64,000 nt of DNA from Acinetobacter sp. NIPH 2699 (GTDB taxonomy: Bacteria > Pseudomonadota > Gammaproteobacteria > Pseudomonadales > Moraxellaceae), in NCBI RefSeq assembly GCF_022549355.1, contig NZ_JAKZGL010000001.1:1-64000 (forward strand), given 5' to 3'. A model generated the notes under the pieces. It saw only the letters and a program-made list of their open reading frames with translations. It was not told the DNA's origin and ran no database searches. Position 1 is the first letter of the stretch. Each line of letters opens with the position of its first letter. This document shows, piece after piece, positions 53,864 through 64,000 of this stretch. The translations under genes and the position numbers were made by a program.

Positions 53864-53960
53864 AAGGTCCGCTGTGTCGTCATTGAAGTTCTCGTGTGAA
53901 GAGAAACTTATTCTAAAGGGCTTGGCTTACTATAAGTGTTTTTATTTCAGTGTTCAATTT

Positions 53961-53999
53961 ATAAGGTACAAATAAAAAATTATAAGGCACAAATAAAAA
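53961..53999. repeat. Tandem 21-bp repeat before the argF terminator
   Basis: ataaggtacaaataaaaa and ataaggcacaaataaaaa lie 21 bases apart, with one mismatch, in the gap between the phosphatase-like gene and argF. The unit looks like a recent tandem duplication. No function is apparent. Confidence 0.7.
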
Positions 54000-54026
54000 C
54001 AGCATCATTTGATGCTGTTTTTATTT
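53991..54026 (-). terminator. Terminator of argF
   Basis: A long stem (aaataaaaacagcatc with its complement ending at 54026) and a 4-base loop. On the minus strand it ends in T's just after the argF stop. Confidence 0.9.
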
Positions 54027-54032
54027 AATCAC

Positions 54033-54953
54033 TTAGTCTTTTTTCAAATTCTCGTTTAGTAAGAACTCCATCAATGCTTTTTGAGCATGTAAACGGTTTT
54101 CTGCTTCATCCCAAACAACGGCATTTTTATGATCAAGCATATTTTCAGAAATTTCTTCACCGCGGTGCGCTGGTAGGCAGTGCATAAATAAGCAATCAGG
54201 GTGAGCCAAGTCCATGAGTTTTTCATTGACCTGAAAATCAGCAAATGCTTGCTCTCGAAGTTTTTGCTCTTCTTCTTGTCCCATGCTTGCCCATACATCG
54301 GTGACGATAAGATCAGCATTCACCGCAGCATCTTCTGCTGTGTTGAAAACTTCAACACAGTCAGCAAATTCAGCCAAGAATTTAGCTTGTGGTTCATAGC
54401 CTTCAGGCGCGGCAATTTTGAGTTTAAAGCCCATCATGTGTGCAGCTTCAATATATGAATTACACATATTGTTGCCATCACCAATCCACGCAACGGTTTT
54501 GCCTTCGATACTACCGCGATGTTCTTGATAGGTTTGTAAATCCGCAAGCAATTGGCAAGGGTGGTGATCATCAGTTAGTCCATTGATCACAGGAACTTTG
54601 GAGTAAGACGCAAAACGTTCCACAATGTCATGACCAAATGTACGGATCATTACGATATCAAGCATACTTGAAATGACACGAGCAGAATCTTCGATTGGTT
54701 CGCCACGGCCCAATTGTGTATCGCGTGGAGAAAGGAAAATGGCATTACCACCAAACTGGTCGATACCAGCTTCAAAAGAAATACGTGTACGTGTACTCGA
54801 TTTCTCAAAAATCATTCCCAAAACTTTACCAACAAAAGGTTGATATACCGTATTGCTATGTTGCATACGCTTAAGTTCATGCGCGCGATCTAAAATGCGT
54901 TGCAGTTCCAAAGAAGATAGGTCACGTAAAGTTAGAAAATGCCGAAGCGCCAT
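54033..54953 (-). CDS. argF: Ornithine carbamoyltransferase
   Basis: Forms citrulline from ornithine and carbamoyl phosphate in arginine synthesis. About 306 residues. Motifs: carbamoyl-phosphate site [13 protein letters not shown] near residue 50, [14 protein letters not shown] near 130, and [10 protein letters not shown] near 265 with the catalytic Cys. The ATG at 54953 is chosen because gggag lies 5 bases before it; an upstream in-frame ATG at 54965 does not have this. Monocistronic, ending in a strong terminator. Confidence 0.97.
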   Translation of the reverse strand: MALRHFLTLRDLSSLELQRILDRAHELKRMQHSNTVYQPFVGKVLGMIFEKSSTRTRISFEAGIDQFGGNAIFLSPRDTQLGRGEPIEDSARVISSMLDIVMIRTFGHDIVERFASYSKVPVINGLTDDHHPCQLLADLQTYQEHRGSIEGKTVAWIGDGNNMCNSYIEAAHMMGFKLKIAAPEGYEPQAKFLAEFADCVEVFNTAEDAAVNADLIVTDVWASMGQEEEQKLREQAFADFQVNEKLMDLAHPDCLFMHCLPAHRGEEISENMLDHKNAVVWDEAENRLHAQKALMEFLLNENLKKD

Positions 54954-55065
54954 AGTTACTCCCACAATAATTATTGAATAAAAACAATAACTAGTTGCTC
55001 TTTATTGGGTGGTGAATAAAAAAGAATTGACTACTATACTATAGGTCTAAAAAAATGCAAAAGAA

Positions 55066-55707
55066 TTAGACCTTTTGATGAGCTTTTAAGAATAGCTCTA
55101 CAGAATAATCAATATAATCAAATATTTCACTATCATCCTCTGGGACATTGAGCCCCATTAAAATTCGCCACTCGACATCGCGTAAAATCCCAAAATACAT
55201 CGTGGCAGAAAAATGCGGTTGTGAACAAAAAATCTCATTGTTTGAGTGTGCTTGTTCGAGCGCGAAAGCAATCGTATTTTGAATATTAGAGGCACATTTA
55301 TCATAAAAATAATTTGCTAACTGCACATCTTTTTGAGATTGCTCAGTGAACATACGCATAAAGGCAATATTTTCGGGGAGGATGATATGTTGGTAAAAAC
55401 GCTGTAGTGTTTTGTTTAAATAGTTTCTTAAGCTAATTTTCTCTGGGGCGTAAGGTAAACAGACCCCATTAAAAAAAACTTCTCTGCGGTAATCACAAAT
55501 AGCGGTAAAAAGCCCTTCTTTGTTGCCAAAATATTTATAGATGGAGGTCTTGGAGCCGCCCGCATGATTGACAATGTCATCCAAAGAAACAGCGTCATAC
55601 CCTTTTTCAAGAAAAAAATCGGTAGCACAGAGTAATAAGGCTAGACGACGTTCTTGACCGCGACGGGTTTGAGGCTTTTCACAATTTGGGTAACAAATAT
55701 CAGTCAT
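55066..55707 (-). CDS. adeN: TetR-family regulator, AdeN-like
   Basis: A 213-residue regulator. The N-terminal TetR helix-turn-helix is LLLCATDFFLEKGYDAVSLDDIVNHAGGSKTSIYKYFGNKEGLFTAICDY (about residues 24-73). The C-terminal domain resembles the AefR type. Its sequence and its position next to ntrC recall AdeN, the repressor of the AdeIJK efflux pump in Acinetobacter, but this match is from memory and gene order and was not searched. A palindrome at 55752-55770 lies 45 bases upstream of its start. Confidence 0.7.
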   Translation of the reverse strand: MTDICYPNCEKPQTRRGQERRLALLLCATDFFLEKGYDAVSLDDIVNHAGGSKTSIYKYFGNKEGLFTAICDYRREVFFNGVCLPYAPEKISLRNYLNKTLQRFYQHIILPENIAFMRMFTEQSQKDVQLANYFYDKCASNIQNTIAFALEQAHSNNEIFCSQPHFSATMYFGILRDVEWRILMGLNVPEDDSEIFDYIDYSVELFLKAHQKV

Positions 55708-55751
55708 TGTATTCGGTACTTATATGTAGGGTAATACCCATTATAGCAAAA

Positions 55752-55770
55752 ACCATACGCGTTGTATGGT
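55752..55770. promoter_or_regulatory. Candidate TetR (AdeN-like) operator
   Basis: ACCATAC-gcgtt-GTATGGT is a perfect 7-bp inverted repeat with a 5-bp spacer, about 45 bases upstream of the TetR gene start. Its size and placement suit an autoregulatory operator. Binding is inferred. Confidence 0.55.
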
Positions 55771-55811
55771 GATCTCTTTCGAGTCTATTCAAAACATCTT
55801 GCAGCGCAAAA

Positions 55812-55838
55812 AAGCGAGCCCATAAATGACTCGCTTCT
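55812..55838 (-). terminator. Terminator of ntrBC
   Basis: aagcgag (55812-55818) pairs with ctcgctt (55830-55836). On the minus strand the stem runs into a T-run, about 20 bases past the ntrC stop. Confidence 0.8.
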
Positions 55839-55858
55839 TTGTTGGCTATATTTAACCA

Positions 55859-57358
55859 CTAGGCTGGGCGAGTTTCATCTTCTTCATCTTCCTCAGTCGA
55901 ATCCATTCCTAGCTCTTTGAGCTTACGGGTGAGCGTGTTACGGCCCCAACCTAATAGCTCAGCGGCATGGCGTTTACGACCGCGTGTTTGTTGTAATGCA
56001 GCAGTGATCAGGGTACGTTCAAACATTGGAGTGGCGATATCAAGAAGCTTCATTTCACCATTTTTGAGTTTTTGAATGGCCCATTGAGCCAACAACTCAT
56101 CCCAATGATGAATAGCCACTCGGTCAACTAATGTTGGATGAGCGGTAGAAGTGGCGGATGTTGTGTCACTTGATATTTTCTGTACAGAAACTTGTTTGAG
56201 TTCCGCGGGTAGATCTTCTGGATAAACCTCACGACCTGTAATCATGACAGTCAGCCAGCGACACGTATTTTCTAATTGACGTACATTTCCTGGCCAAGGC
56301 AGTTGTTGCATATAGTCAGTTGTTTCAGTACGTAAGATTTTTGGACTTACGCCTAACTCTTTACCTGCACGTGCTAAGAAGTGCTGCGCCAGCATTGGGA
56401 TATCTTCGCTGCGATGTGCAAGTTTTGGAATATGAATACGGATGACATTAAGACGGTGGTACAAATCCTCACGGAATCGACCTTCATTGACCAACTTTTC
56501 CAAATCTTGATGGGTTGCAGCAACAATTCGGACATCAACTTTAACAGGAATATGACCGCCTACACGGTAGAACTCACCATCTGCTAACACACGAAGTAAA
56601 CGAGTTTGTGTTTCAAATGGCATGTCACCGATTTCATCTAAGAATAGTGTTCCGCCATTGGCTTGTTCAAAACGACCTTGATGTTGGGTGTTGGCACCAG
56701 TAAATGCACCTTTTTCATGCCCAAACAATTCGGTTTCAATCAAATCCTTTGGAATTGCAGCCATGTTTAGTGCAATAAAAGGTTTGGCACGACGTGGTGA
56801 GTGTTTATGCAAAGCGTGAGCAACCAGTTCTTTTCCTGTTCCTGATTCACCATTAATCAATACGGTAATGTGTGATTGTGATAAACGTCCAATCGCACGA
56901 AATACTTCCTGCATAGCAGGTGATTCACCAATAATTTCTGTTGAATGAATAGGCGTAGCAGTTTTGGTGGCTTCTTGCTGTTGTAATTTATTGATATGCA
57001 AAATAGCCCGATTGACCAGCGCCAATGCTTCATCAATATCAAATGGTTTTGGCAAATATTCAAAAGCACCCGTTTGATAACTCGACACAGCAGATTCTAA
57101 GTCAGAATGAGCGGTCATAATGATCACAGGTAGATCGGGATGGGTATTCTTAACTTTAGATAGAAAAGTTAAACCATCAATACCTGGCATACGAATATCA
57201 GTCAGAATGACATCTGGTGCATCATCATGTAGCCGTTCCAGTGCTGTTTGTGCCTCTTCAAAATTGGTAACGTCAAAACCTTCTTCTTTAAAAGTTTTTT
57301 CGAGTACCCAACGCATGGCACGATCGTCATCTATTACCCAAATTTTATTTCGTGACAC
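55859..57358 (-). CDS. ntrC: Nitrogen regulation response regulator NtrC (NRI)
   Basis: Activates sigma-54 promoters when nitrogen is limiting. The 499 residues have a receiver domain ([17 protein letters not shown], phospho-Asp in [15 protein letters not shown]), a central AAA+ domain (Walker [18 protein letters not shown], sigma-54 loop KGAFTGA, Walker [12 protein letters not shown]), and a C-terminal Fis-type HTH ([25 protein letters not shown]). A roughly 70-residue linker rich in Ser/Thr precedes the HTH. It overlaps ntrB by 14 bases. Confidence 0.97.
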   Translation of the reverse strand: MSRNKIWVIDDDRAMRWVLEKTFKEEGFDVTNFEEAQTALERLHDDAPDVILTDIRMPGIDGLTFLSKVKNTHPDLPVIIMTAHSDLESAVSSYQTGAFEYLPKPFDIDEALALVNRAILHINKLQQQEATKTATPIHSTEIIGESPAMQEVFRAIGRLSQSHITVLINGESGTGKELVAHALHKHSPRRAKPFIALNMAAIPKDLIETELFGHEKGAFTGANTQHQGRFEQANGGTLFLDEIGDMPFETQTRLLRVLADGEFYRVGGHIPVKVDVRIVAATHQDLEKLVNEGRFREDLYHRLNVIRIHIPKLAHRSEDIPMLAQHFLARAGKELGVSPKILRTETTDYMQQLPWPGNVRQLENTCRWLTVMITGREVYPEDLPAELKQVSVQKISSDTTSATSTAHPTLVDRVAIHHWDELLAQWAIQKLKNGEMKLLDIATPMFERTLITAALQQTRGRKRHAAELLGWGRNTLTRKLKELGMDSTEEDEEDETRPA

Positions 57359-58454
57359 GGTCTGACTCCCAAGGTAAATATAAGCTAAATATGGTTTTTC
57401 CAGAAACGGATTGACATTCGATCATTCCGTTATGTTGATGCATGATGTTTTGTGCAATGCTAAGACCTAGACCGGTACCTTTAGCCCGTCCAGTGACGAG
57501 CGGGTAAAATACAGACTCTAAAATACTTTCAGGTACGCCTGGTCCATTGTCTTCAATATCGATACGAACGGTTGAGCGATGAAGAGAACCATTAATAGTG
57601 ACTAAACGTTGTATACGCGTTCGTAAAATGAGTTCAGGTTCTGATTCTACAAAAAAATCTTTATTTTCAGTCATGGCTTGCACGGCATTGACACTAATGT
57701 TGAGCATAACTTGAATCAATTGGTCACGATCCGCCATGACATCGGGTAGAGAGAGATCGTAGTCACGTGTGATTTTAATCTTCTTCTTGGTTTGATTTGT
57801 GATCAGGGATCGAACGCGCTCTAATGGCTCATGCACATTGACATGTTCATAGCTTGGCAATTGGCGTGAACCGAGCATGGTGTCTGCTAAATTGGTGAGT
57901 CGATCAACTTCACTAATGATAATGTCTGTAAATTCGCCATAGCGATCATCGTTTAAGCTACGTGCGAGTAGTTGGGTCGCACCACGAATGCCCGCCAAAG
58001 GATTTTTGATTTCATGCGCCACGCCACGAACCAGTTGCCGAGCAACTTGATGTTGTTGAACTAAGTTTTCTTCTTTGGAAATCTTCAACATACGATCAAT
58101 TGGATTGAGTTCGATGAGTAATAATGGAGAATTGTTTTTCCCCATATTAAGTTGTGAAACTGTGTAATCAACGTGAATTGATTTAAAACTCACGTTGATT
58201 ACAGCTTCACGACGCGTGTAGTGTTGTCCGCTTTTTAATGTCTTTAATAAGGCTTCATGTGTATTAAATGAATCATCGTGAGCATGCAATAAATTCAAGA
58301 CTGGTTGGCTTGAGGCACGAAACAGACTGATATCAAATAATGCTTCACAAGCAGAATTCAAATAAAAAATATTAAGCTGACTATCGACCAATAAAATGGC
58401 AGTTGTTAGATTATCTACTAAGAGTCGATAGTCGATAGTGGTGTGTTGATCCAT
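57345..58454 (-). CDS. ntrB: Nitrogen regulation sensor kinase NtrB (NRII)
   Basis: Phosphorylates or dephosphorylates NtrC under PII control. The 369 residues have an N-terminal PAS region (LLVDNLTTAILLVDSQLNIFYLNSACEALF), the phospho-acceptor His in VRGVAHEIKNPLAGIRGATQLL near residue 145, and a C-terminal ATPase domain (DIEDNGPGVP, GTGLGLSIAQNIM). It has no membrane segments, as expected for cytoplasmic NtrB. No glnA is beside it. The 14-base overlap suggests coupling with ntrC. Confidence 0.97.
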   Translation of the reverse strand: MDQHTTIDYRLLVDNLTTAILLVDSQLNIFYLNSACEALFDISLFRASSQPVLNLLHAHDDSFNTHEALLKTLKSGQHYTRREAVINVSFKSIHVDYTVSQLNMGKNNSPLLLIELNPIDRMLKISKEENLVQQHQVARQLVRGVAHEIKNPLAGIRGATQLLARSLNDDRYGEFTDIIISEVDRLTNLADTMLGSRQLPSYEHVNVHEPLERVRSLITNQTKKKIKITRDYDLSLPDVMADRDQLIQVMLNISVNAVQAMTENKDFFVESEPELILRTRIQRLVTINGSLHRSTVRIDIEDNGPGVPESILESVFYPLVTGRAKGTGLGLSIAQNIMHQHNGMIECQSVSGKTIFSLYLPWESDRVTK

Positions 58455-58782
58455 TTGTGAATCGTCCTGTTTTAAAATGGCGCAATAAATATCAATTTGA
58501 ATGAATAGCCATTAACTTCTTAAATGTACTTCATGCAAAATTCACGCCAACTTTGTATTTGCTAAATATCAATGGTTTATTCATGAAGTGATCTATTTAT
58601 ACGGTATTTTTCACATACAGCGGTTTAATTTAATATCTTATCATGTTCCAAAATGGTGCGATGTTGGATTTTAATTAAAAGATTGGTTGTATTTTGGTGC
58701 ATTACACAAAGAGATGTTTTTGTAGCTATGCGTAAGCCAAGAAAAGTCATACAATACGCCGATTCAAGTGGAGCGCAGATTC
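58455..58782. other. Divergent promoter region ntrB / rimO
   Basis: A 328-bp AT-rich region without a gene. It must hold the promoters for both directions, but I see no clear operator, hairpin or terminator. RBS agtggag lies 9-10 bases before the rimO ATG. Confidence 0.5.
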
Positions 58783-60126
58783 ATGAAGACCCCCAAAGTC
58801 GGTTTTGTATCTTTAGGTTGTCCTAAGGCATTGGTAGATTCTGAACGAATTTTAACTCAGTTAAAGACTGAAGGTTATCAAGTTGCATCAGATTATGACG
58901 GTGCAGATTTGGTTGTTGTTAATACCTGTGGTTTTATTGAATCTGCAGTACAAGAGTCTTTAGACGCGATTGGCGAGGCCATGAGCGAAAATGGTAGAGT
59001 TATCGTAACAGGTTGTTTAGGTAAAGACGAAGATAAAATTCGCCAAATGCACCCAAATGTTCTCAAAGTCACAGGTGCGGCAGCATATCAAGATGTTATG
59101 GAAGCAGTACATGAATATGTACCAGCACCACCAAAGCACAACCCATTTGTCGATTTGGTTCCAGAGCAAGGTGTTCGTTTAACACCAAAGCATTATGCGT
59201 ATTTAAAAATATCAGAAGGCTGCAACCATCGTTGTACGTTTTGCATCATTCCAAGTATGCGTGGAGATCTGGTTTCCCGTCCTGTTGGTTCGGTCTTGGA
59301 AGAAGCGGCTGCGTTGAAACGCGCAGGTGTAAAAGAAGTCTTGGTGATTTCTCAAGATACTTCTGCTTATGGATTAGATACTAAATATAAGTTGGACTTC
59401 TGGAATGGCCAGCCCGTAAAAACCAAATTCTATGATATGTGTGAAGCACTCGGTCAACTGGGTATTTGGGTACGCTTACATTATGTTTACCCATATCCAC
59501 ATGTTGATGCAGTCATCGATCTTATGGCCCAAGGTAAAATCTTGCCATATTTAGATATTCCTTTTCAGCATGCCAGTCCGCGCATCTTAAAATTGATGAA
59601 GCGACCAGCACATAGTGAAAATACTTTAGAGCGCCTTAAATTGTGGCGTGAAAAATGCCCTGATTTGGTGATTCGTTCAACTTTTGTGGTTGGCTTTCCA
59701 GGTGAAACAGAAGAAGACTTCCAAACTTTATTGGATTGGTTAAAAGAAGCTAAACTTGATCGTGTCGGTTGCTTTACCTATTCACCTGTAGAGGGTGCAA
59801 CAGCCAATGATCTTCCTGATCATGTTCCTGAAGAAATTAAACAACAACGTTATGAACGCTTTATGGAAGTTCAGCAAGAAATTTCAGCAGCAAAGTTGCA
59901 AAAACGTATTGGTCAAACCATGACCGTGCTGGTTGATCATTTAGAAGACGAGTTTCCAGTTGCTGTCGCACGTTCATACGCAGATGCGCCAGAAATTGAT
60001 GGTAATGTTTTTGTTGAAGATATTGATAAGAGCGTGATCAAAGCAGGGGCTTTGCTTGAAGTCGAAATTACTGATGCGGATGAATATGATTTATTTGCAA
60101 AGTTGATTCAGATTAAATCTGCTTGA
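58783..60126 (+). CDS. rimO: Ribosomal protein S12 methylthiotransferase
   Basis: Methylthiolates an Asp of ribosomal protein S12. About 447 residues. An N-terminal UPF0004 domain ([16 protein letters not shown], then [11 protein letters not shown] and VTGCLG, ligating one [4Fe-4S]) is followed by the radical-SAM core with CNHRCTFC near residue 145 and a C-terminal TRAM domain. The GTG at 58768 is possible, but the ATG at 58783 gives a family-typical N-terminus. Not linked to rpsL here. Confidence 0.95.
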   Translation: MKTPKVGFVSLGCPKALVDSERILTQLKTEGYQVASDYDGADLVVVNTCGFIESAVQESLDAIGEAMSENGRVIVTGCLGKDEDKIRQMHPNVLKVTGAAAYQDVMEAVHEYVPAPPKHNPFVDLVPEQGVRLTPKHYAYLKISEGCNHRCTFCIIPSMRGDLVSRPVGSVLEEAAALKRAGVKEVLVISQDTSAYGLDTKYKLDFWNGQPVKTKFYDMCEALGQLGIWVRLHYVYPYPHVDAVIDLMAQGKILPYLDIPFQHASPRILKLMKRPAHSENTLERLKLWREKCPDLVIRSTFVVGFPGETEEDFQTLLDWLKEAKLDRVGCFTYSPVEGATANDLPDHVPEEIKQQRYERFMEVQQEISAAKLQKRIGQTMTVLVDHLEDEFPVAVARSYADAPEIDGNVFVEDIDKSVIKAGALLEVEITDADEYDLFAKLIQIKSA

Positions 60127-60178
60127 TATTGAATTAAATAGTAAAATTTTTTGAAATTGTTCGGTTTGGAGTAAAAGT

Positions 60179-60907
60179 ATGTCGACTTCTAAGAATCCGC
60201 GTTATGCACGTATCTTGCTCAAGCTTTCTGGTGAGGCTTTAGCGGGAAATAAAGATATGGGCATTGATGCCCAAGTACTCGATCAAATGTCATTATCGAT
60301 TGCGCATTTAGTTGGTTTGGGCGTGCAGGTAGGTATCGTCGTTGGTGGTGGTAACTTATATCGTGGTAGCCAATTACAAAAAGATGGTTTGGTTGGGCGT
60401 GTTACTGGTGACCAAATGGGAATGTTGGCAACTGTCATGAACGGTTTGGCGATGCGTGACGCATTGGTACGTCGTAATATTAAAACTCGTTTAATGTCGG
60501 CATTACAGATCGGTACCGTGGTTGAGTCATATTCTAGCCGTGATGCGATTCGCCATTTAAGCCAAGGCGAAGTATGCGTATTTGTTGCAGGCACAGGTAA
60601 CCCATTTTTTACGACGGATACCGCAGCTTGTTTACGTGGCATTGAGATCGAATCGAACTTGATTCTTAAAGCGACTAAGGTTGATGGTGTTTATAACAAA
60701 GACCCAAGCAAATATGATGATGCCGTTAAATACGATCACTTAACTTTCGATCAAATCCTTGATGAGAAATTGGGTGTTATGGATTTGACTGCGATTTGCT
60801 TATGTCGTGACCACAATGTTCCACTACAAGTATTCGATATGAATAAATCTGGTGCATTACTTTCGGTCGTTATGGGTGAAAAAGAAGGTACTCACGTCAC
60901 CAACTAA
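60179..60907 (+). CDS. pyrH: Uridylate kinase
   Basis: Phosphorylates UMP to UDP. The 242 residues match the bacterial amino-acid-kinase-fold enzyme: [20 protein letters not shown] at the N-terminus, [12 protein letters not shown] near 60, [23 protein letters not shown] near 140, and [16 protein letters not shown] near 165. It heads the conserved pyrH-frr-uppS-cdsA-dxr run. Confidence 0.98.
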   Translation: MSTSKNPRYARILLKLSGEALAGNKDMGIDAQVLDQMSLSIAHLVGLGVQVGIVVGGGNLYRGSQLQKDGLVGRVTGDQMGMLATVMNGLAMRDALVRRNIKTRLMSALQIGTVVESYSSRDAIRHLSQGEVCVFVAGTGNPFFTTDTAACLRGIEIESNLILKATKVDGVYNKDPSKYDDAVKYDHLTFDQILDEKLGVMDLTAICLCRDHNVPLQVFDMNKSGALLSVVMGEKEGTHVTN

Positions 60908-60982
60908 TATACGTGACGCATAAAGCTCTTTATACTACGCATAATTTTTAGTAATACCTATTGAATAAGTAAGGAAGATCAT

Positions 60983-61537
60983 ATGATTAACGATCTCAAA
61001 AAAGATAGCGAACAGCGCATGCAAAAAACCCTTGAATCTTTGGAGCAAGGGTTTGCAAAGGTTCGTACTGGGCGTGCTCATCCATCTATTTTAAATGGCG
61101 TAATGGTTTCTTACTATGGTTCTGACGTGCCACTTAATCAAGTTGCAAACGTGGGTATAGAAGATTCTCGTACGCTTGTGGTTCAACCATTTGAACGTAC
61201 AATGGTTTCTGCAATTGATAAAGCGATTCGTGAAAGTGACTTGGGCTTAAACCCAATCACAGCCGATGCTATTCGTGTTCCACTACCAGCTTTGACTGAG
61301 GAAACACGCCGTGATATGCAGAAAGTAGCACGTACTGAAGCTGAAAATGCAAAAATCGCGATTCGTAATATTCGTCGTGATGTTTTAGGTGATATCAAAT
61401 CATTATTGAAAGAAAAAGAAATTTCTGAAGATGATGATCGTCGTGCAGGTGATGATATCCAAAAAATCACTGATAAGTATGTTGCAGAAGTTGATAAACG
61501 TCTTGCGGCAAAAGAAGCAGAATTGATGAAGGTCTAA
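60983..61537 (+). CDS. frr: Ribosome recycling factor
   Basis: Splits post-termination ribosomes with EF-G. The 184 residues are of standard length: [31 protein letters not shown] at the N-terminus, [26 protein letters not shown], and the C-terminal helix region [24 protein letters not shown]. Ribosome-binding site aaggaag precedes the ATG. Confidence 0.98.
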   Translation: MINDLKKDSEQRMQKTLESLEQGFAKVRTGRAHPSILNGVMVSYYGSDVPLNQVANVGIEDSRTLVVQPFERTMVSAIDKAIRESDLGLNPITADAIRVPLPALTEETRRDMQKVARTEAENAKIAIRNIRRDVLGDIKSLLKEKEISEDDDRRAGDDIQKITDKYVAEVDKRLAAKEAELMKV

Positions 61538-61541
61538 TTCT

Positions 61542-62291
61542 ATGACCTTGCAAGAAGAGCCACTTCTTCCTCAACATGTTGCCATCATTATGGATGGCAA
61601 CAATCGTTTTGCCAAAAAAAATCAAATGCAAAAAGGTGATGGGCATCGTGAAGGCAAAAATGTCTTAGATCCTATAGTCGAACATTGTAAAAAAATGGGT
61701 GTTCGAGCTTTAACTGTTTTTGCATTCTCCAGCGAGAATTGGAATCGTCCCCAATACGAAGTTGACTTGCTCATGCAATTGCTTGAAGAAACAATTCATG
61801 AGCAGCTTCCACGCATGGAAAAATTCAACATTGCGCTACGTTTCATTGGGGATCGTTCTCGACTGTCAAATGAATTACGTGATTTGATGCAAGAAGCAGA
61901 GCAGAAAACAGCTACTTTTGATTCCATGACCCTTTCAATCGCTGTGAGTTATGGTGGTATGTGGGATATGGCACATGCTGCAAAATGTATTGCTGAAGAT
62001 GCGCTTGCTGGAAAACTTCAAACAGATCAGATAAATGTTGATTTATTTGATAAATATGTCAGTCTAAATGATCTGCCTGCTGTTGATTTGTTGGTTCGTA
62101 CTGGCGGTGATTATCGTTTGTCTAACTTTTTACTTTGGCAAGCAGCATATGCAGAATTGTATTTTACTGAGACTTTATGGCCAGAATTTACAATTAAAGA
62201 GTTAGATCATGCATTTCGCGTTTTTTCAGGACGTGAAAGACGTTTTGGTAAGACATCTGAACAGATTCAACAAGCGAAAATAGAGAATTAA
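61542..62291 (+). CDS. uppS: Undecaprenyl diphosphate synthase
   Basis: Makes the C55 lipid carrier for cell-wall synthesis. The 249 residues carry HVAIIMDGNNRFAKK (catalytic Asp) near residue 12, FAFSSENWNRPQYEV near 65, and the C-terminal signature DLLVRTGGDYRLSNFLLWQAAYAELYFTE. It starts 4 bases after frr. The usual GNGRWA appears as GNNRFA. Confidence 0.97.
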   Translation: MTLQEEPLLPQHVAIIMDGNNRFAKKNQMQKGDGHREGKNVLDPIVEHCKKMGVRALTVFAFSSENWNRPQYEVDLLMQLLEETIHEQLPRMEKFNIALRFIGDRSRLSNELRDLMQEAEQKTATFDSMTLSIAVSYGGMWDMAHAAKCIAEDALAGKLQTDQINVDLFDKYVSLNDLPAVDLLVRTGGDYRLSNFLLWQAAYAELYFTETLWPEFTIKELDHAFRVFSGRERRFGKTSEQIQQAKIEN

Positions 62292-62293
62292 TA

Positions 62294-63118
62294 ATGTTAG
62301 AGCGGATTATTACCGCATTGGTGTTAGTTGCTGTTGTTTTAAGTTGCATGTTCGCAACGCAATCACATTATCCAATGTTCATGCTTATGATTTTAGCTGC
62401 GGGGGTGGCAGGTTATGAGTGGTTTAAGCTTATGCCACGAACTGCGATCACTGTTCCAAAACCTAAGGCTTGGTTGTATGGTGGTTGTGTAGCACTCGTA
62501 TCAGCACTGGCATTGTTCTACGATGATGTCGCGCTATTGCTTTGGGCTGCTTCTATTCTCACTTGGTTGGGAAGTATTTATTGGGTTAAAAACTTTCCTG
62601 AATCAGATGGTTGGTACAATCCGTCATTATACATCATTGGCTTTATCTTGATTTCAGCTGCGGTCACTGCACTGTATGCTGTATGGTTTAGCTCGCCTTG
62701 GTGGTTGATGTATTTGTTCCTGCTGGTTTGGGGCGCAGATAGCGGTGCTTATTTTGTTGGACGTAAATTCGGTCAAAAGAAACTTGCACCTAAAGTCAGT
62801 CCAAACAAATCCCTTGAGGGATTGTATGGTGGTATTGCAACGACTGTGATTATTATGTTTGTTGTGCAATATTTTTACTTAGATTTAACAACTGTACAGT
62901 TGGTCTTATTCTTAATACTCTCTATTATCACGGTGTTTGCATCAGTATTGGGCGATTTGTTCGAGTCGATGATTAAACGCCGTGCTGGAATTAAAGATTC
63001 TGGGCGTATACTGCCAGGACATGGTGGTGTATTAGATCGAATTGATTCTTTACTCGCCGCTGCACCTATTTTTGCAACAGGGTTGTATATCTTAAAACTT
63101 ATTGGTGTAGATTTATAA
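62294..63118 (+). CDS. cdsA: Phosphatidate cytidylyltransferase
   Basis: Makes CDP-diacylglycerol in the inner membrane. The 274 residues contain several hydrophobic segments and the C-terminal CDP-diglyceride synthetase signature SVLGDLFESMIKRRAGIKDSGRILPGHGGVLDRIDSLL. It starts 2 bases after uppS and is followed by dxr with no gap. Confidence 0.97.
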   Translation: MLERIITALVLVAVVLSCMFATQSHYPMFMLMILAAGVAGYEWFKLMPRTAITVPKPKAWLYGGCVALVSALALFYDDVALLLWAASILTWLGSIYWVKNFPESDGWYNPSLYIIGFILISAAVTALYAVWFSSPWWLMYLFLLVWGADSGAYFVGRKFGQKKLAPKVSPNKSLEGLYGGIATTVIIMFVVQYFYLDLTTVQLVLFLILSIITVFASVLGDLFESMIKRRAGIKDSGRILPGHGGVLDRIDSLLAAAPIFATGLYILKLIGVDL

Positions 63119-64000
63119 ATGACACAAGCTGTTTGTATATTGGGTGCGACAGGTTCAATTGGACAGAGTACTTTAAAAGTATTAGAGCAGCACCCAGAGC
63201 AATACACGGTATTTGCGGTTTCTGCTTATAGTCGTTTGGATGAGCTTTTAGAGATTTGTAGAAAATTCCATCCTAAAATTGTTGTTGTGCCAAATGAAAA
63301 AGTCAACGAATTGCAACAGCGTTTTAACCAAGAAAACTTAAAACAAATTGAAATTCTTTCGGATGAAGCTGGATTAATTGATATTGCTAAGCATCCAGAC
63401 GTTGATATTGTCATGGCTGCGATTGTTGGTGCGGCTGGCTTATTGCCTACACTTGCCGCAGTAAAAGCGGGTAAACGTGTTTTACTCGCAAACAAAGAAG
63501 CATTGGTCATGTCTGGTGACATTATGATGCAGGCTGCACGTGAGCATAATGCGTTATTATTACCTGTTGACTCTGAACATAATGCGATTTTTCAATCATT
63601 ACCGCATGATTATTTAACGACTGAACGAACAGGACAGCCACAGTTAGGCGTGTCTCGTATTTTGTTGACAGCTTCTGGCGGCCCATTCCTGAATCACTCT
63701 TTAGAACAATTAAATGAAGTAACACCACAGCAAGCATGTAAGCATCCAAACTGGTCGATGGGACAGAAAATTTCTGTTGACTCAGCGACTTTGATGAATA
63801 AGGGTCTAGAGCTGATCGAAGCGTGTCATTTGTTTTCAATATCAGAACATTTTGTTACAGTTGTCGTTCATCCACAAAGTATTATTCATTCAATGGTTCA
63901 GTATGTGGATGGTTCGACTTTGGCACAAATGGGTAACCCAGATATGTGTACGCCGATTGCACATGCATTGGCATGGCCTAAACGTCTAAAGACACATGTT
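63119..64000 (+). CDS. dxr: 1-deoxy-D-xylulose 5-phosphate reductoisomerase (3' end outside window)
   Basis: Second step of the MEP isoprenoid pathway. The frame begins with ATG sharing its A with the base after the cdsA stop (taaatg) and stays open to the window edge (294 codons). It encodes the NADPH-binding [29 protein letters not shown], the metal-binding [17 protein letters not shown], and [21 protein letters not shown]. The C-terminal part is cut off. The spacing suggests translational coupling to cdsA. Confidence 0.96.
   Translation, partial: MTQAVCILGATGSIGQSTLKVLEQHPEQYTVFAVSAYSRLDELLEICRKFHPKIVVVPNEKVNELQQRFNQENLKQIEILSDEAGLIDIAKHPDVDIVMAAIVGAAGLLPTLAAVKAGKRVLLANKEALVMSGDIMMQAAREHNALLLPVDSEHNAIFQSLPHDYLTTERTGQPQLGVSRILLTASGGPFLNHSLEQLNEVTPQQACKHPNWSMGQKISVDSATLMNKGLELIEACHLFSISEHFVTVVVHPQSIIHSMVQYVDGSTLAQMGNPDMCTPIAHALAWPKRLKTHV

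Noticed and set aside
60283..60642. 119-residue minus-strand reading frame
   Set aside because: It is wholly inside pyrH, a clear essential gene, and has no family resemblance.

Overview
The window looks like chromosomal DNA from an Acinetobacter-type gammaproteobacterium (Moraxellaceae). The evidence is moderately AT-rich DNA, a DnaX with a long Pro-Glu linker, a fused MoaC-MoaB protein, and a TetR gene beside ntrBC that resembles adeN. The pyrH-frr-uppS-cdsA-dxr order also fits. I see no insertion sequence, prophage, CRISPR array or tRNA gene. Most of the window is core metabolism, and the interest lies in regulatory RNA, operators and a few atypical enzymes.

Layout. 1-8.3 kb: the 3' end of dnaX with an in-frame hexamer microsatellite, a thioesterase/alcohol dehydrogenase pair (minus strand), then LMW-phosphatase, murB, a YdcF-like protein and a hydrolase (plus strand), and a membrane-anchored glutamate-synthase-domain protein. 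8.3-15.5 kb: tyrosine/homogentisate catabolism (hpd, IclR regulator, VOC dioxygenase-like protein, maiA, fahA, aromatic amino acid permease). No classical homogentisate dioxygenase gene is present here. Two promoters share a long AT-rich operator. 15.7-21.4 kb: an MFS transporter, an amidase, a secreted hypothetical protein, and aroQ-accB-accC.

21.4-33.3 kb: nitrate assimilation. nasT-nasS (sensor/antiterminator) diverge from narK-nirB-nirD/flavoprotein-nasA-mobA. Between them I read a sigma-54 promoter whose predicted transcript starts at a two-hairpin ANTAR-type leader overlapping a terminator. A candidate structured RNA lies between aroQ and nasS. 33.4-42.7 kb: D-serine dehydratase, a MaoC-like protein, an unusual molybdopterin oxidoreductase, and molybdenum cofactor synthesis genes (moaA, moaD, moaE, moaCB, moeA). 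These supply the cofactor needed by NasA and its paralogue.

42.9-54 kb: HxlR and MocR regulators with a DMT exporter, tusDCBE (tRNA 2-thiolation), a degenerate GalE-like protein, fumC, and a tandem glycine riboswitch ahead of a D-amino-acid-dehydrogenase-like gene. A secreted protein, ispF and a phosphatase-like protein follow. 54-64 kb: argF, an AdeN-like TetR regulator with a palindromic site, ntrC-ntrB, rimO, then pyrH-frr-uppS-cdsA-dxr, the last cut by the window end. NtrBC, the sigma-54 promoter and NasST together suggest that nitrate assimilation is controlled both by nitrogen limitation (initiation) and by nitrate (antitermination).
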